From: Perca fluviatilis
Lineage: Eukaryota > Chordata > Actinopteri > Perciformes > Percidae
NCBI RefSeq assembly: GCF_010015445.1
Contig: NC_053116.1
Coordinates: 29,536,285-29,600,284, forward strand
DNA: 64,000 nt
Direction: 5' to 3'
The translations under genes were made by a program, and so were the position numbers. The notes beneath the pieces were generated by a model. The model was given only the letters and a program-made list of their open reading frames with translations. It ran no database searches and was not told the origin of the DNA. The first letter of the stretch is position 1. Each line of letters opens with the position of its first letter. This document shows positions 1 through 18,700 of this stretch, piece by piece.

Positions 1-397
1 GTGATGATGTGGGGCTATTTTAAAAGGGAACTTTATCATAATTACTTATGCCCCCTGTATTTTAAGGAAGAACATTTATTTATTTACGATACATTATTCA
101 TTCACAAAGAAAATTGGTGTCCTTAAAGGTTGGATTTTTCTTCATTTTTTTAATTAAGGCATTGAGATCAACTTCCAAAAGATGATTTTTTTTTTTTTTT
201 TTTTTTTATTATTCCTCGTTTTAGTCAACTTTAGCATGGCTGTATTCACTTATGCTTAGCACTGTATGTGCAGCCGTCCTTGTGTCCCCGTGCAAAGAGC
301 CAGCATGCACACCTTCACCTGTGCATATACCTGTGCTCTAATGTGACTGTTAGTCTCTCCTCTGACCTTATCCACTCCATCCTTCTTCACTTAACAG

Positions 398-5228
<4,831 letters not shown>

Positions 5229-5861
5229 CAGACACACACATGCACGCATACACTTACCTGTGTGTAGCCACTGAGAAAAACTGATCAGTCTGATATAGTG
5301 CCAGGATAGATGGATTTGACTCTGGCATACAGTCTGTGTCACTGTGAACTAAGTTCTAAGCTGAAAATCGGACGTGGTTATTGGTTGTCCCACTACTGCG
5401 TGAGCTTGTGATGCACCTGTAAAGCACCACTGATGGCATGTTTCTATCAGAGAAACTTCCTGCAGAAGTAGCAATGCATATTGCACATCGCAGTGATGCA
5501 ACCGCAAGACATTCGCACTTAATTAAATGAAGAATTTTAACAGAACGATACAACAGATTTTATTTAATCCAATTGATATATTGCGATTATTCCTTTTATT
5601 AGAGGTTTTTAAGAAATAGCAGCAATGCAGAACAAATGCACTGAATCAAGGAAAAGTTGGGGGTCATGTTTAATATTTCGTACTCCATATGGAAACAGCT
5701 CTGTAGGAAATGGTGGTGGATAATAATAGAATGCACATATGCAGTAGTTGTGTCATGGGAACACTTTGTTACCAATCTTTTATACATTGTGCATTCAAAT
5801 ATATCCTGCTGAATTGAGTTTGAGAATTTTGTCTGCACAAAGTACATGTCAAAAGTCAAGC

Positions 5862-6125
5862 CTTGAGTTTGATATGTAAACAGGACTGGAAATGATTTAA
5901 CACATATTTAGTCCATTGAGGTAGCTGAGTAGGGAGGAAGATAAGGATCAATTACTAGCAGCTTCCCAACGTTTTCTTTAAAAAAAATCAATGTCAAGAA
6001 AGCCATAAACTGTATGCAGTTGATGCTTGTTTTCGACGTAGAAAAGGTCACACTCCTTGCCTGTGATCGCACAAGTCACACAACTGTGTGGCGATAAAAG
6101 TCCATCCTTGCTTAACAGTCACAAG
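5862..6125 (+). repeat. Second copy (B) of plekhm2 intron segment, without the MITE
   Basis: Aligns with 3041-3124 plus 3493-3690, with scattered substitutions and small indels. It reads straight across the point where copy A carries the hAT-type MITE, so it serves as an empty site. It lies about 630 bp past the plekhm2 stop codon. Confidence 0.85.
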
Positions 6126-7631
6126 ATGTTCTACTTAATCCAAACTATCGTACAATTATAGAGCAAATGTACAGCGCTGTGCATTATCAGTCACCAATGG
6201 TTGTGTACATGTCTGATATTCTGTTTTGGTTTGTCACATTTTACATAAACTTGAGAGAATGAATAGCATATGATATCATATGATATGGAGAATATTTGGA
6301 TATTGTGTGAGATCTTACTGTACCTATTTAAACGTTGTCACTCAGATAAAAAAAAAAATAAACTATCAGGAAATTTGCCTTTTATCTCCACTCTGTAGAG
6401 ATGAGTAGAGGCTTCCATGCAGACTTGCACATTGTTTTTGCTGTTAGTCTTTTTATAATTTGGTATCAGTTGTGGTTTTGCATTAATACCATAACATGTA
6501 TTTCCATTGTAGAGAAGGTGGGAACAATTGTTAGAAAATTCAATTGAGTGGGGGCATTTTTTTTGTTGGTATTGACTTGTGTCTGCATTAGCAGACATAT
6601 TAGTGCGGCACATTACCTTTTAGTGTGGGCAAGTATCGAGTAAGAATTAGTCTGTGTGAAGAATCCGTTACCGAATGAGAGCTACAAATTACCCTGGTTT
6701 ATCATTTTTATTTTGCACTAGTGGTTGGAGGCATCATACTGTACTGTACTGTATGATCTGGCCACTCCACTAAATTAGAACATCCCTTATTGCACTAGTC
6801 ATTTAGTGGTGTAAGACCATGTTTAAGGTTAATAGAATCCATAAATAGCCTTTTAACTTAGATCAAGCTTAGCATCTGTTCTTAGCAGATTAATGCTTTT
6901 AAATAGTCCGTAATATCATCCAATATTAAAGCTTTACTTAGAGAAAGAATAAGAAGTAGAAGACATTGCCAGACCTATCTCCACAGCGCTGTGTGAGTAT
7001 GGTTAGGATAGTGGAAATAACGCTCTGCCTTGTTTGTATTTCTTTAAAACAATCACAACCATCCCGGGCGACACTAAGCCCTGATAGCGTAGCTAGCGAC
7101 AGGGGAGGGACATCCGGCGCTTCTCTCAAGCGCCAAATGTCAGCCTTTATCCCAGAAAATGTCCGTCTGTTGAGCCACACTAGAAGACCCTAAACCAAAC
7201 TCTTCCCATACAAATTATAGTCAGTAGATAATAGTGCGTGTGTTACAATCTGTCCTTAACATTAACACTGATTGGCGTACTGCTGCTCTGTCAATGATGA
7301 TGTGTAACTCTTCATTACAAGGCTGAGATCAGTGTAAGATCTGTTTTGCAATGACAATGTTGCCTTTTTGACAACATTGATTGAAATGGATAGTTCATTT
7401 AAAATAAAAATAAAATAAGCAGTTTTTCCTTTTTTTTTTTTTTTGGTTGCCTTACACTGTACTTAAACAATCATTTTATGTTGTGGTTCTGTTTTCTTTT
7501 GAAAGACAAGTTGTAATGTGTGCTGTATGTTGGGCCGGGTATCCAACCATGATACTCTCAAAGTACAGACAACGGCATCTGTTAGATATTGCCTGATTTT
7601 TGCTGTTAAAAATTAGACAGGTTTGTGAAAG

Positions 7632-7632
<1 letters not shown>

Positions 7633-7669
<37 letters not shown>
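7633..7669. repeat. Poly-A run
   Basis: About 37 consecutive A residues. Could be a retroelement tail on the + strand; no body or target duplication was identified. Confidence 0.9.
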
Positions 7670-7671
<2 letters not shown>

Positions 7672-9615
7672 TTATATTCAGCAAAGTATGGTACTTTAAA
7701 AATACAATTTTGGGTATTTTTTTTTTCTCCAAAAAATGATACCCAGCCCTATACATATGTCACTTATGTATGTTCAGTCACATTGTGTTACTTTAATTCC
7801 AGCATTAATCAGTGCTTTAAGTCTTTCTAAGTGCCACTTGGTCTCATTCATCTTCTGCTCATTAACAAAAGAAATCTAATCTCAGGTGAAAAGGGTTGGA
7901 AATGTCACATCCAATACCTTAAGACTCACCATTTGTTTTTTTTATTGCTGCTGTTTGTTGAAATTAATATTTTTTTTAAATCCCTTTTTTTTCTACTTTG
8001 GTTTGATGCAAAATAATAAAGTTTATGCGCACACTGACAAGGCTACAAAGTAATATTGCATGTTGGAAAAGGTTTTATGTAAAAGTCCAAAGTTTTAATG
8101 ATTTGGTGAGTTCCAAAACAGGATTGGTATTAAGTAATTGTGTAGTTCAAATAGTCTCCCCCAGTGGATTACCTAAGGTCTTTTTGACCAGAGCGAGTAC
8201 ACTTCCAAAAGTTGGACTTACTTGAAATGTTTGTTGGATTATCAATGAGGAATTAACTGCATAAAGTTGTGGCCTATAAACTGTATATCAAGAACAAGTT
8301 AAAGTTAGTCTTTTTGAGCAGTGTTTTGAATGTTGGACATTGCTGACCAATGATGGATGACCTCTAAGTGATGCATTGGGGAAAAGCGCTTTTTGATTTT
8401 GTTCATAAACGTTAACTGCATGTAATATTTGTATGTTGTTGAGCGGTTTTAATTGAATTGTAAATAGAGCACTAATTAAATATAACATACTGTACACTTA
8501 CATATAAAGACATGCATGTCCAGAGGGTTTTATACTGTTCATCATGGCAATGAATGTACAAATAAACCTTTGTGGTTGGATGGAATAGCTGAATAAACTG
8601 AAAGGAAACCTTGGCTCCTGTGGTGATACATGTTCTAGATGTACCAGTATCTCTGCCTTTAACGTCTGCATTTCTGTTATAGGTCAAAGCAGTGAAAGGG
8701 TGTGTTCAAAACAAAAGGACAGTCATGTTAGAGCAGGGGCCGAATATTAACAGATAAGAGAGCAGTTGTGTGTTAGGTAAACTACTATATATGTAGTCTC
8801 CTCTGCATACTGCCCTTCTTGCTGTAGTGTAGAGCATGTCGAAGGATGGATGTCAGCACAAAGACTGCAAACGAAAAACAGTATACTGAAGTCTGTGGAA
8901 GTTGATTTGTTGTTAATTAGTGCCCATGACTCAGTAATTATCTCAAAACTCCCCACACACAATTTTAAACCAATAATGCTGGTAGACAGTTAAGATAGAA
9001 CGATTGGAAAGCCTTGTTTTTAACAAAAAAAAATCAAAATGACATATTGTTATATAAGCGTATTTCTTTATGCTGTGCTCTTTAAGCGATAGAGTCCCAG
9101 TGTTTCTGTAATAACCCAACACAAGCTTGCAGGTAATCAATTTGATCCACCATCTTGCTGCTACTGTTTACTTCCGTTGTGCATTGTGCAAAGCCCTCCT
9201 TTAATTACACATCCTTGACTAGAATGGTCGCATTTAAAACCGAGGTTCCAAGAACCAGAGCTAATTTGGTGGAAAAGAGGCAACAGTCACCAGTAGAGGT
9301 CCTCTTTAAACCTGTTGTAAACGAGCATTGGGTCTATCTATGATACTGCACACATCATGTAGGTAAGGAGTAACTTAAAAACTTAACGGTTTTGTTTTAA
9401 GTGTGGTGAAGCTAAATCAGATATTTGTCACCAGGTGTCTTTTTTGGGTCTCTATTAGTTTTGAGTTTGGGAGCACTACTAATACTACAGAGGTTAAAAT
9501 GTAACTAATGGGTGGCAAGCAGAGTAAACCACATGTCCCGGGGGGACCAATAGTGGATGTGATGACAGAAAAAGACAAAGGAAAAGGAGAAAAAATGAAT
9601 GTGTGTGTAAAAGTA

Positions 9616-9808
9616 ATCTCGTATTTTATCTGCTTTTATATGTTGAACTGTTTTTAACTGCTCTTTAATGTTTCATTTCTTATACTGCATTGTAACTTTT
9701 ATTCTCGTATTTTATCTGTTTTTAATTTTTTTTGTTATCCTTTTTATGTAAAGCACTTTCAATTGCCCTGTTGCTGAAATGTGCTATACAAATAAAGCTG
9801 CCTTGCCT
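9616..9808 (+). mobile_element. Retroelement-like 3' tail
   Basis: Contains repeated TCTCGTATTTTATCTG blocks and ends with GTAAAGCACTTTCAATTGCC followed by a TGCTATACAAATAAAGCTGCCTTGCC-type tail. I recall this tail as a very common dispersed motif in teleost genomes, usually the 3' end of a LINE or SINE. Only the tail is visible. Confidence 0.5.
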
Positions 9809-11116
9809 AATGGAAACCACTTCTAACATTTAATGAGAACTTAAAAAAAAAATGTTGAGTTCACTTTATGGCCAGTACAACTAAAGATGTTCAGTAACAG
9901 CTGTTATGAGTCCGTAGTGAAAAGAAGACCAAATCCAACACAGCATAGACCGGTAATGTTCACAGTCTCTGTATTATTGATTATATTTTTGTAGTTTCTA
10001 GGGCAACATGTTAACTGCTGGTCTTGTTCAGATAACATTTTTATTATTTTAGCATCACAATGTCACCTTGGGTGTACTTGTGCTGTTACCATGGTTTCAA
10101 CGATCTATTATCTCTTCCCCCTGTCTGTATTGTTTTCTCTGTGCACACCAGAGATCAATCAGGATCAGCATAAGGATTATGTGAAAGTGTTTTGACTCCT
10201 TATTTCAAGGAGAGCTGCAATAATGGCTGATGGTTGACAGAGAGCCTCTTTAAAAAGGAAGGTGAGGGAAAGCCACATTGATCCACTGCAGGAATAGAAG
10301 TTTAGGAAGATGAAAACATATCAGGGGGCATAAGCAGACTGTCAAAGATACAGTTTACAGACTGGAAGAGAAGGATGTAGAATAGAATAGAGTGATGTCA
10401 CCGCCCCCCCTGTTTCAAATTGATATCAATGACGCAGTACAGAAAACAGAGCTAAGGGTGCCAGGTCTTCTCTAGTGTAAGTAGGAATGACAAGTAGTGA
10501 TCTTATCCTCAATGGAAAGTGTACTCACAAAATGACTCAGCAAGCGGGTAGAAAAATCAAGATAAACACTGTCAGATCATTTAGTAAAATAGCGTGGGTT
10601 GTGTCCCTTTGGGAGGTTCAGTTTGAGCTGTGGCCAGAGGAACTTTTCCAAGGCAATTTAACCAAAGCTAATATTGGTTGCAATTAAAAGCATTCTGATG
10701 ATTCAGCTGTTGCTAAAGCTTTGGCTCGGAAAAAAAGAAAGCATTTGACATTGTTAGAGCTCCATTGTAAGTGTTAATAAAGAAACTCCAGTGCCTACCT
10801 GATAACTGCAAAATCATATTGTGTTTATTAAACGGGTATCTGTGATCCAAGACAACAGTGCAGGATTTGATGCTTTATTAGAAAATAAATATATTTTGCT
10901 CACCTCTAAAGTACATATCAAAGGTCTGCTCTAGCAATTTAGGTTGGGGACTCATGAGAGAAAGAAAGATGAGCTCCAAAATACTGGATCCTACCCTTCC
11001 AATAACTCAACTCATCAGTGCATCTTTCTTTAGACACTCCCTGCCAACACTTTCAAACTCTATACCCCCAATAGTAACGCAGGCATCTAATTTAAAAAAA
11101 AACACCCTGATAACCC

Positions 11117-11595
11117 TGATGACTAGACTGTGTAAACCCAGCCCGATCTGCCGGCGATTTGATGTCGCCCTGCAGCTCAGGCTGGAAACCTGTACGTTTA
11201 GCTATCCTGCTTCCGTTACAAATTTGTGGGAACCAATCACAAACTGGATAATCGACTTGGCACGCTATTGGCGGGTTTAACACGATGACGATAGAGAAGC
11301 GACCAAGCAGCTTTTTGTTTACATTCAACAAGCCGGCCACTGAAGCGCAGCAACCCCATGATGCCGCTGTCGCTGCTACGTCACCCGGATCGTTGTTCTG
11401 ATTGGTTGAAGGACTATCCAATTGCGTACAGAGTCATTTGAACTATGCCCGTTGATCACACCTCTTGTGCAGTAGAAAATACAGAGCACACTCCCCAGTC
11501 TAATGTTCAATTTTAAAAGATTGAGCTTGGTCTGGTGATAACCAGACTACCTGATGACATCTTCATGTGTAAAATAGTTGGAGTGCCCCTTTAAC
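11117..11595. repeat. Old interspersed repeat ending in a TTAAAGGGGCACTCC terminus
   Basis: The right end, read on the - strand, starts TTAAAGGGGCACTCC and then carries TTTTACACAT, like the right end of the element at about 32830-32962. The stretch with CGTTGTTCTGATTGGTTGAAG and CAATTGCGTACAGAG resembles dispersed fish repeats I recall. The left boundary is uncertain. Confidence 0.4.
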
Positions 11596-12572
11596 TGTGT
11601 TTTCCTTAAGACATTGTATGAGTAGATTTTAAATACATTTTAATTAACCAGACAGCACACTATGTATCCACCCATTAAATGGCACTGGCATTTAAACCAT
11701 GCTATGCTTTCCCTTATTTTTTCTGCTCTACAGATTTTCAATTTCTAATGAAATTTTTATACCTCACTCTCTGTTACCCCTACACTGTCATGCATCCTTC
11801 TAGTGTCCCTTTTCCTCTTCCTCTTTATATCTTCATACTCTACTTAAATCTAGCTCTGTTTTGACTGCAGCGATGCAGTACACTGAAAAGGAGGTGTGTT
11901 GGAGAAAAACAATTATGTCACCTATAGTGCTGATGCATGTGGAGGTTGTCAAATTAGAGGATCTTTGGCTATTGGCCAGCAGCATTTGAGGTTGTGCACA
12001 GCCTTAGTCTGTGATCCGGTAAACATGGAAATAAAGCTATTGAGCTTCTCTTCTAGCGCTGCTAATAATTTGTTAATTGTGTCAACATTAAAAAAAAAAA
12101 TACTCATTAACATCAAAGAGGAGATTGCCCCCACACGTTACATCCTGCATAATCAGCATGTTAGAGAGAGCTATGACATGATTCTCCAATTCTATGCCCC
12201 TGACTGACTTTTACATTATTCATGAAGTGGGGATGCGTGCTATGATGATGTACATTCCCTCTGCTGAAATGCATTGAAGTGTCAGCTGCTGCCTGCATGC
12301 TAGGTCCATTACGGTATTCCGCAGATATCTAGCAGTGGAACAGAGGAGCTTGACGGATGCAGAGGTAGAGAAGAGGGTGAGTACAAGGGATGCACAGATT
12401 GCTGCGAGTCCAGGCTTTAGCAGCAGCCTCATCTTGACCATTCTTTTCTCTTTTTAGTATCTTTCTTTAAAGGATGTGTAGTTGGTTATCTGTGAATTAC
12501 ACAGTACAATTTCATGTGAATGCTCAGTATATTTGTACAGCCACAGGACCTTTTGCCATCCTCCTCCTCGTC

Positions 12573-15500
12573 ATGTTGAGGAAGGGCTCAGAGCTGCTGA
12601 AGGGAGACAGAGTAGTCCTCCTGGATCTGAATGAGGGAGAAGCACAAACCACAGACAGCTATGGGAGTCTGCAAAACGGGAGCTTCATCCCGCCGAGATA
12701 TGTAAGCACTACTTTTTTTTCTTCCTATAATGCTGCAGTATGTTGTCCTATTTATATAGAAATCACATAGTTATCTAAAAAATAACTGCACATTCACGAA
12801 GCGGCCATAACCCTGCTGCTTTGTTCATCCCTTCACACCTCACTGACTTCTCTTCCCTTATCTGATATCCACAGTAGTACAATGTGGTATGAGGCACTGA
12901 ATACCACTGGGGAAATCCAAAATTTATTTTTGTGAAACATGACTTAACTGCACTGAAAGATTGTTCTCAAGCATACTGTAAAAAGCTCAGTAATCATTTT
13001 CTGTCTCATCTTTCTGGACTCATTATTGCAAAGTGGAGGCTTTTATGATGCTAAGTAATGGCATAGGATCTTATGGGTTAAACCTCATCAAGAACAAATT
13101 AACTGTCCATATACAGAACAAAGAATTCACAAGCAGGAAAGTGAGTAGGAAATGTTTTCGCCAGCAGCTTTCACTTGTTTTTAATCAACAGATTTTGATA
13201 ATAACTCAACTGTTTGAATGCTTTTAGCTTTCAGCCGCAGCTGCTGACGAAGATACGGATGGTGATGATCCCATGTATGCTTACTGTAACACAAGAAGTA
13301 ACCAGCCAGTTCCTCAGCTGGGGAATTACTTCAGAGATGGAAGAACCAAAATCGGTAGGTAGCATCTGCAGCTTGCATTGAATTAGTTGTCACAATCTCA
13401 CTGATGGATGACCAAGTCAGTCCTTCATTTAGGTCTATCCTTTTTAATGGCTGGTCTGGGTTTAGACTTTGTACTCGTATGGGAGATCCGCTCGGGGAGG
13501 AAACGTCGAGGAAAGGGGAAGAGCGAGGTGACAGGTGAGGAGGTGGAAGCAGCGCCCACTGAGCAGAACAGCAGGTCTGAACGAAGGAAGGCACAGCTGG
13601 CACTGTGGAGAGAGAAGTTTGTTCAGAATCTGGAGAGTGCTGGATTGCTCATGGAAAAGGTAGATCAGATTATTCATTTTATTTATATGTTGTGTAATCT
13701 ACTCGTTATTTTTGTTGTCTTATTTCTCTTACTTACTTAGTTCTCTATGTTTCCTCACTTCTCTTTAGGAGGAAACAGCGAATGAAAAGAAAACAATACA
13801 TTTTCTAAAACTTAGCGCTCCTTGGGACGTGTTGGTGTATTACGCTGAGGAACTCTGTCTGAGAGCTCCATTGCAGGTTAGTGCAGCTCTTTATAATCAA
13901 GTAAGTCAGTCTACAGTACAAGATTAATTGGTATAGAATTTTGTACAGAAATGTATGGTTCTCAGACAGTGTGTCCAACTGACTTTAGTGATCCCTTTGA
14001 CGTTGCATTACTGAGGGAGTAGCTGCTGAAGGTGTGTTTGCTGCTGGTTGATTTTGGACATTTCTAACAAAACTCTGGGACCTTCATCAGTAAATGTACC
14101 AGTCAGCACAGGTGTCACCAAATTAACTGAAATTGTAAGGATTGCAACTTTATAAAGAGAAGGAAGATGGAATGTTCTTTATGCTGAATGAATGTGTGTT
14201 TGGCTTCCAGGCACAGCAAAATCTGGACTTAAACACATCTGCCCGGGTACTGAAAAAACTATGCATACCTAACATAATGACGGACTCAGTGCCAAACAGG
14301 CCGCTGGACTATTACACATGTGCCTTTCGCAAGTCAAAGATGAGCAGGTGAGTTCTAATTAGCGATGATAAATAATAGGATCGGTTAACATTGTTTCACA
14401 GTATATAAAAGTGTATTTTGTCTGAATGAATGTCTCTCTTCTACAGGTTCCTTGGCTGTGACGACCATGAAACCTACTTCACTAATACACAGAGACACCG
14501 TGTTGTGAGTAACAGGAATTCCTCTACAGTGCATGTACTCTGTTAAAGTATTCCCTTATAGAGTGAGAGTTTTTGTATTATTTCAGGTGTATGAGATTCT
14601 TGCCAAGACAGTGTACGGCAAAAGGAAGAGGGCTGAAGTTGGTGTGGACCGACTGGTTAATGAAGGGGTGTACAAAGCAGCTTTCCCCCTGCACGAGGTC
14701 AGATGCTATTTATCTGCCTTTTAATCCGATGTAACGCTTGTGCTGTTTTCCCTCTCTAATCAACAAGTCAGGTTTTTTCCACAGGGCTCTTTTCGGCTTC
14801 CAAAGTATGAGATTCGTCCTGACGAACTGAACCAGAGGCAGATTCTTTACCACTACTGGGCCCGCTGGTGCAAATGGTACAAGTACCAACCACTGGACCA
14901 CATCAGGGAGTACTTTGGGGAGAAGATTGCACTCTACTTTGCCTGGCTGGGTAAATATAAATTTGTTTTTAGACCCATAGGTTCAATTAGTATTATTATT
15001 ATTTATTATTATTTTGGGGGGAGGGGGAGTAGATAGATAACAGGTAGATGTATGACTGATTTTAATTGTGGTTATTTGGCATGAGAAGTAAAATAAAATC
15101 CATTATGAGAAGAGTCTAGCATACACAACATCGCAACAGAAAATGTAAGGGAAAGCTTAAGACAATAAATCTATCACCCTCAGCATTAGATGTGCTGTAT
15201 GTCTTCTGCAACGCCAACCTGACCTCTTAATCAATGACATTCCAGCATCTAACAGCAGTGTGATTGCACATCCCTTGCCTGCATCAGCCGAGACCTGCAG
15301 CCTAATGGAGCTTTATGTCTCGGCAGGTTTCTACACAGCCTGGCTGCTGCCGGCGGCAGTGGTTGGAACCCTGGTCTTTGTGTCTGGAGTCATGTCCATG
15401 GGTACCAACACACCAGCGTGAGTCCACACACTACACAGAAAATACATGTTTAATTGCTTAACACAAAACAAATGAGAATAGGTAGTACTGTATTAGTAAT

Positions 15501-15698
15501 GATGACTGAGCATCATTTGGACGCTTAATTAAAGTGAGACTCTGTAACTTTTGAAAAAAGAAACTCAATCTTGCTCTTAAAAATTAAGATTTGACATAAG
15601 CATAACACACCCTAGCTCAATTCAGTATAGTCAAGGGTTTGGTGGCTATAGCCTTATCTGGTCTGGTATGACCAGCAGTTTAAGGTAATGTCAGCAAA

Positions 15699-15767
<69 letters not shown>

Positions 15768-18700
15768 TATGTAACTGGCATTACTGTGTCAGTCTGTCAT
15801 CTTTGTAACAATGTGTCTTCCATATTGTACTTGTGTTCTGTTTCATCATGTCACAGATAAACATTTCAGTGGTTGTATCACAAAAGTAAAACAGACCGTC
15901 CCCCTACAGGTTGTCTCATTGGAACTACAACTCCCGTTGGGTAGCACGAGTTGTAGTTCCAATGAGACAACCTTTAGGGCTAAAAGTTACATTGTGTTGC
16001 TTCAAAGCAACACCAAAGCACATTTCCTCTTCGGTCCCCTTACAGGTTGGAAGAGGAATTGTCCATTGTAGTTTCTTATGTCTTATTCGAACTACAGATC
16101 TGCTACCCGATCTGGCAAACTTGCATAGTGCGGTTATAGCCGATAGAGGGCCGCAAAGTGAATGCAGAAGTGGCGTTCACCCTGTTACACGTTGATGAAC
16201 CACTGAAACAATTTTGGAAACATTATTTTAAGGTACAAAATAATCTTTGGTGTTGCTTTAAAGAATGACACATTAATGGCGCAGTGAATTTCCCTTAATT
16301 TCCCAAGAGTCTCTTGGGCAAGTTGCTTTAAAGCAACACCAAAGATTTTTTTGTACCTTAAAATAATGTTTCCAAAATCGTTTCAGTGGTTCATCAACTC
16401 GTAACAAGGTGAACGCCACTTCTGCATTCACTTTGCGGCCCTCTATTGCTATAGCTATAGCTATAACCGCACTATGCAAGTTTGCTAGATTGGGTAGCGG
16501 ATCTGTAGTTCGAATGAAACATAAGAAACTACAATGGACAATTCCGCTTCCAACCTGTAGGGGGACCGAAGAGGAAAAGTGCTTTGGTGTTGCTAGTCAC
16601 TTGTGATTTTAGAGTCATTTACATGGTGGAACTATTTCTTGGCGAATAACAACTGTGCGCAGTGACATCCTGGAGTCTTGTCGTTACAGTGAGGTTGCCA
16701 GGTTTGACACCATCATGCCCATACAGAGAACTATACCAAAACCTGTGCTTACCAACCATTTCTGGCATCAGGCACAATAGCCATAGTCCAGCTCCATAAA
16801 AAGCACAGACATGAGATTCTTTAAGGGATCCTGGAATCCCCCAGATATTAAAACTCTACTTACACTCTTCCTCCCAAATTATGTAAATGAAACGCAGTTT
16901 AAGAAACAAAGATACCAAAGCATCAAAGCACAGTCTGTTCTGCATGAAAACAAACCCCATAATAATTCAATCCACATGGGCATTGTCTGTGCCCAATATC
17001 TTATGTATTATTTATCACCACCATGGGCTGTACTCTACCTTCAAAGCATTGTGGAATCACTTCTCTTTCAGAGTAGTATACCTTAGAGTGTTTGTAGCCT
17101 AATATTACCTTGTGTTTACCGTTCTCTTTCTATGGCAGGATATTCATCCTGCTATAAAGTAGAAACGGAGGTTAGAGAGAATGGAAGACGAATCAATCGC
17201 TCAGGAAAGGAAACAACCAAATGTCTCAGATTCATGAGGTTCATTAGTTCACACTATAGATTAAAGCCATTGATAAGTGGAGAATAGATGAAGAGCAATC
17301 TGCAGCAACAAACCGCAGCAATTTTATGTGATAATGGACAATTAGTGCAGAATAATCTCCCCATTACATAAATAAGGAAGATCGATTTCTCTCGTGGGTC
17401 CGGGCTTTATTTGTGCAGCATGTGTAGTCATGGTTTCAGTAACTCAACTGAACAACTGTAATAAATGTAAGTGCAGTAGCTCTACTCGCTGGCAGCAAGC
17501 TGAGAGACTGATTTCAACACTTTCCATCTGTTCTATTTTCTCACTCAATCAATATACACAGAGTTTGTGTGAATACAAAATACATTACCGTTAATTCACC
17601 CAATCTCTCAGCTCTCACATGGATAACTATGAGTACAGTTTCTTTCAAATTTGCTGGGCCACCTGATACATCAAAATCTGAAAAGCAGTCCTGGTTTGAA
17701 AGCTTTGAAACATGTTTCCTCAGTTGTAACTAATTTGTGTCTATGTGTCTGTCAACAGTAAGGACATCTGTAACAGCGGAGCTAGTTATCTGATGTGTCC
17801 TCTCTGTAATACATGCAAGGCCTGGAACATGTCTGATATCTGCACAATGGCCAAGGTAACGAGCTTTAAAAACATTTCACTTTCCCAGTTTTTTTTTAAT
17901 CATAATGCAAAATACTAAAAGTTGATTTACATTCTGCATTGCAGTTAGGCTACTTATTTGACCACCCAGGTACAGTCCTCTTCAGTGTATTCATGTCCTT
18001 CTGGGCCGTAACCTTCCTGGAGTACTGGAAGCGCAAGATGGCCACCCTGGCCCATCACTGGGACTGCATGGACTTCCATGAAGAAGAGGTCTCACAATCC
18101 TTCCTTTTTTGCTTGCTTTCAGTATGAGTTTGAACAATGTGGTCTCATACATTTAATGGTTCTTAGGTAGGTCATGCATAAGGGGCTAGCAATCCCAACA
18201 GAGTCCAACTGCACCCTTAAGTTCATGGGAAGAGAGCAGGGTCTCCCAGGCATGAGGTGTATCACTTCCTTTTGCAACCTTTTTACTTTATTTAACAAAA
18301 TGTAACAACATCCTCAGAGTGCTTCCGCACAGGAATTTGTCTAGCTTTAACACAGTGTGGGTAAGGGCCAATCTTAACAGCTAGCTTAATATTATTCCTT
18401 GCAGTGTGGTGTATTAAATACAGACTAACTTAGCTAAATAAACACAAGGATAAAATATACATATCACAACATATCCTTAACCCAGATAGACAGCGGTAAG
18501 GTTGAAAATCGCCGATTTGTCCCCTTTAAGTCTAATTAGGTTTTTATTTCCCTTTTACCATTTTTTACGCAGAAGTTAGAATAACTAATAATAAAGGCCT
18601 ATTATAATTATTATTTGTTTTTGTCTTTTTCGATGTGCATTTATGTTCTCCTTTGTCTTGCTTGTCTGGTGAAGACTCCATGTCACACTGAATGTATGCC

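Larger units (their letters stand above)
5229..12572. other. Intergenic region between plekhm2 and ano7
   Basis: No coding exon recognised. The first part must hold the plekhm2 3' UTR; no poly(A) signal can be assigned with confidence. The rest contains the second copy of a plekhm2 intron segment (5862-6125), a stretch at about 6966-7140 resembling the start of the repeat at 39715 and 50611, a long A run, a retroelement-like tail (9616-9808), an old repeat (11117-11595) and, presumably, the ano7 promoter and 5' UTR just left of 12573. Short open frames here have no splice context or recognisable domain. Confidence 0.75.

Noticed and set aside
10954..11421. Overlapping open frames of about 108 codons on both strands
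   Set aside because: They lie in what looks like an old dispersed repeat (11117-11595), and the products resemble no known protein.
12474..12572. Upstream in-frame ATG adding 33 residues to ano7
   Set aside because: The start at 12573 matches the human MLRRRAQ start; the added residues have no counterpart I recall and the region looks like 5' UTR or intron.
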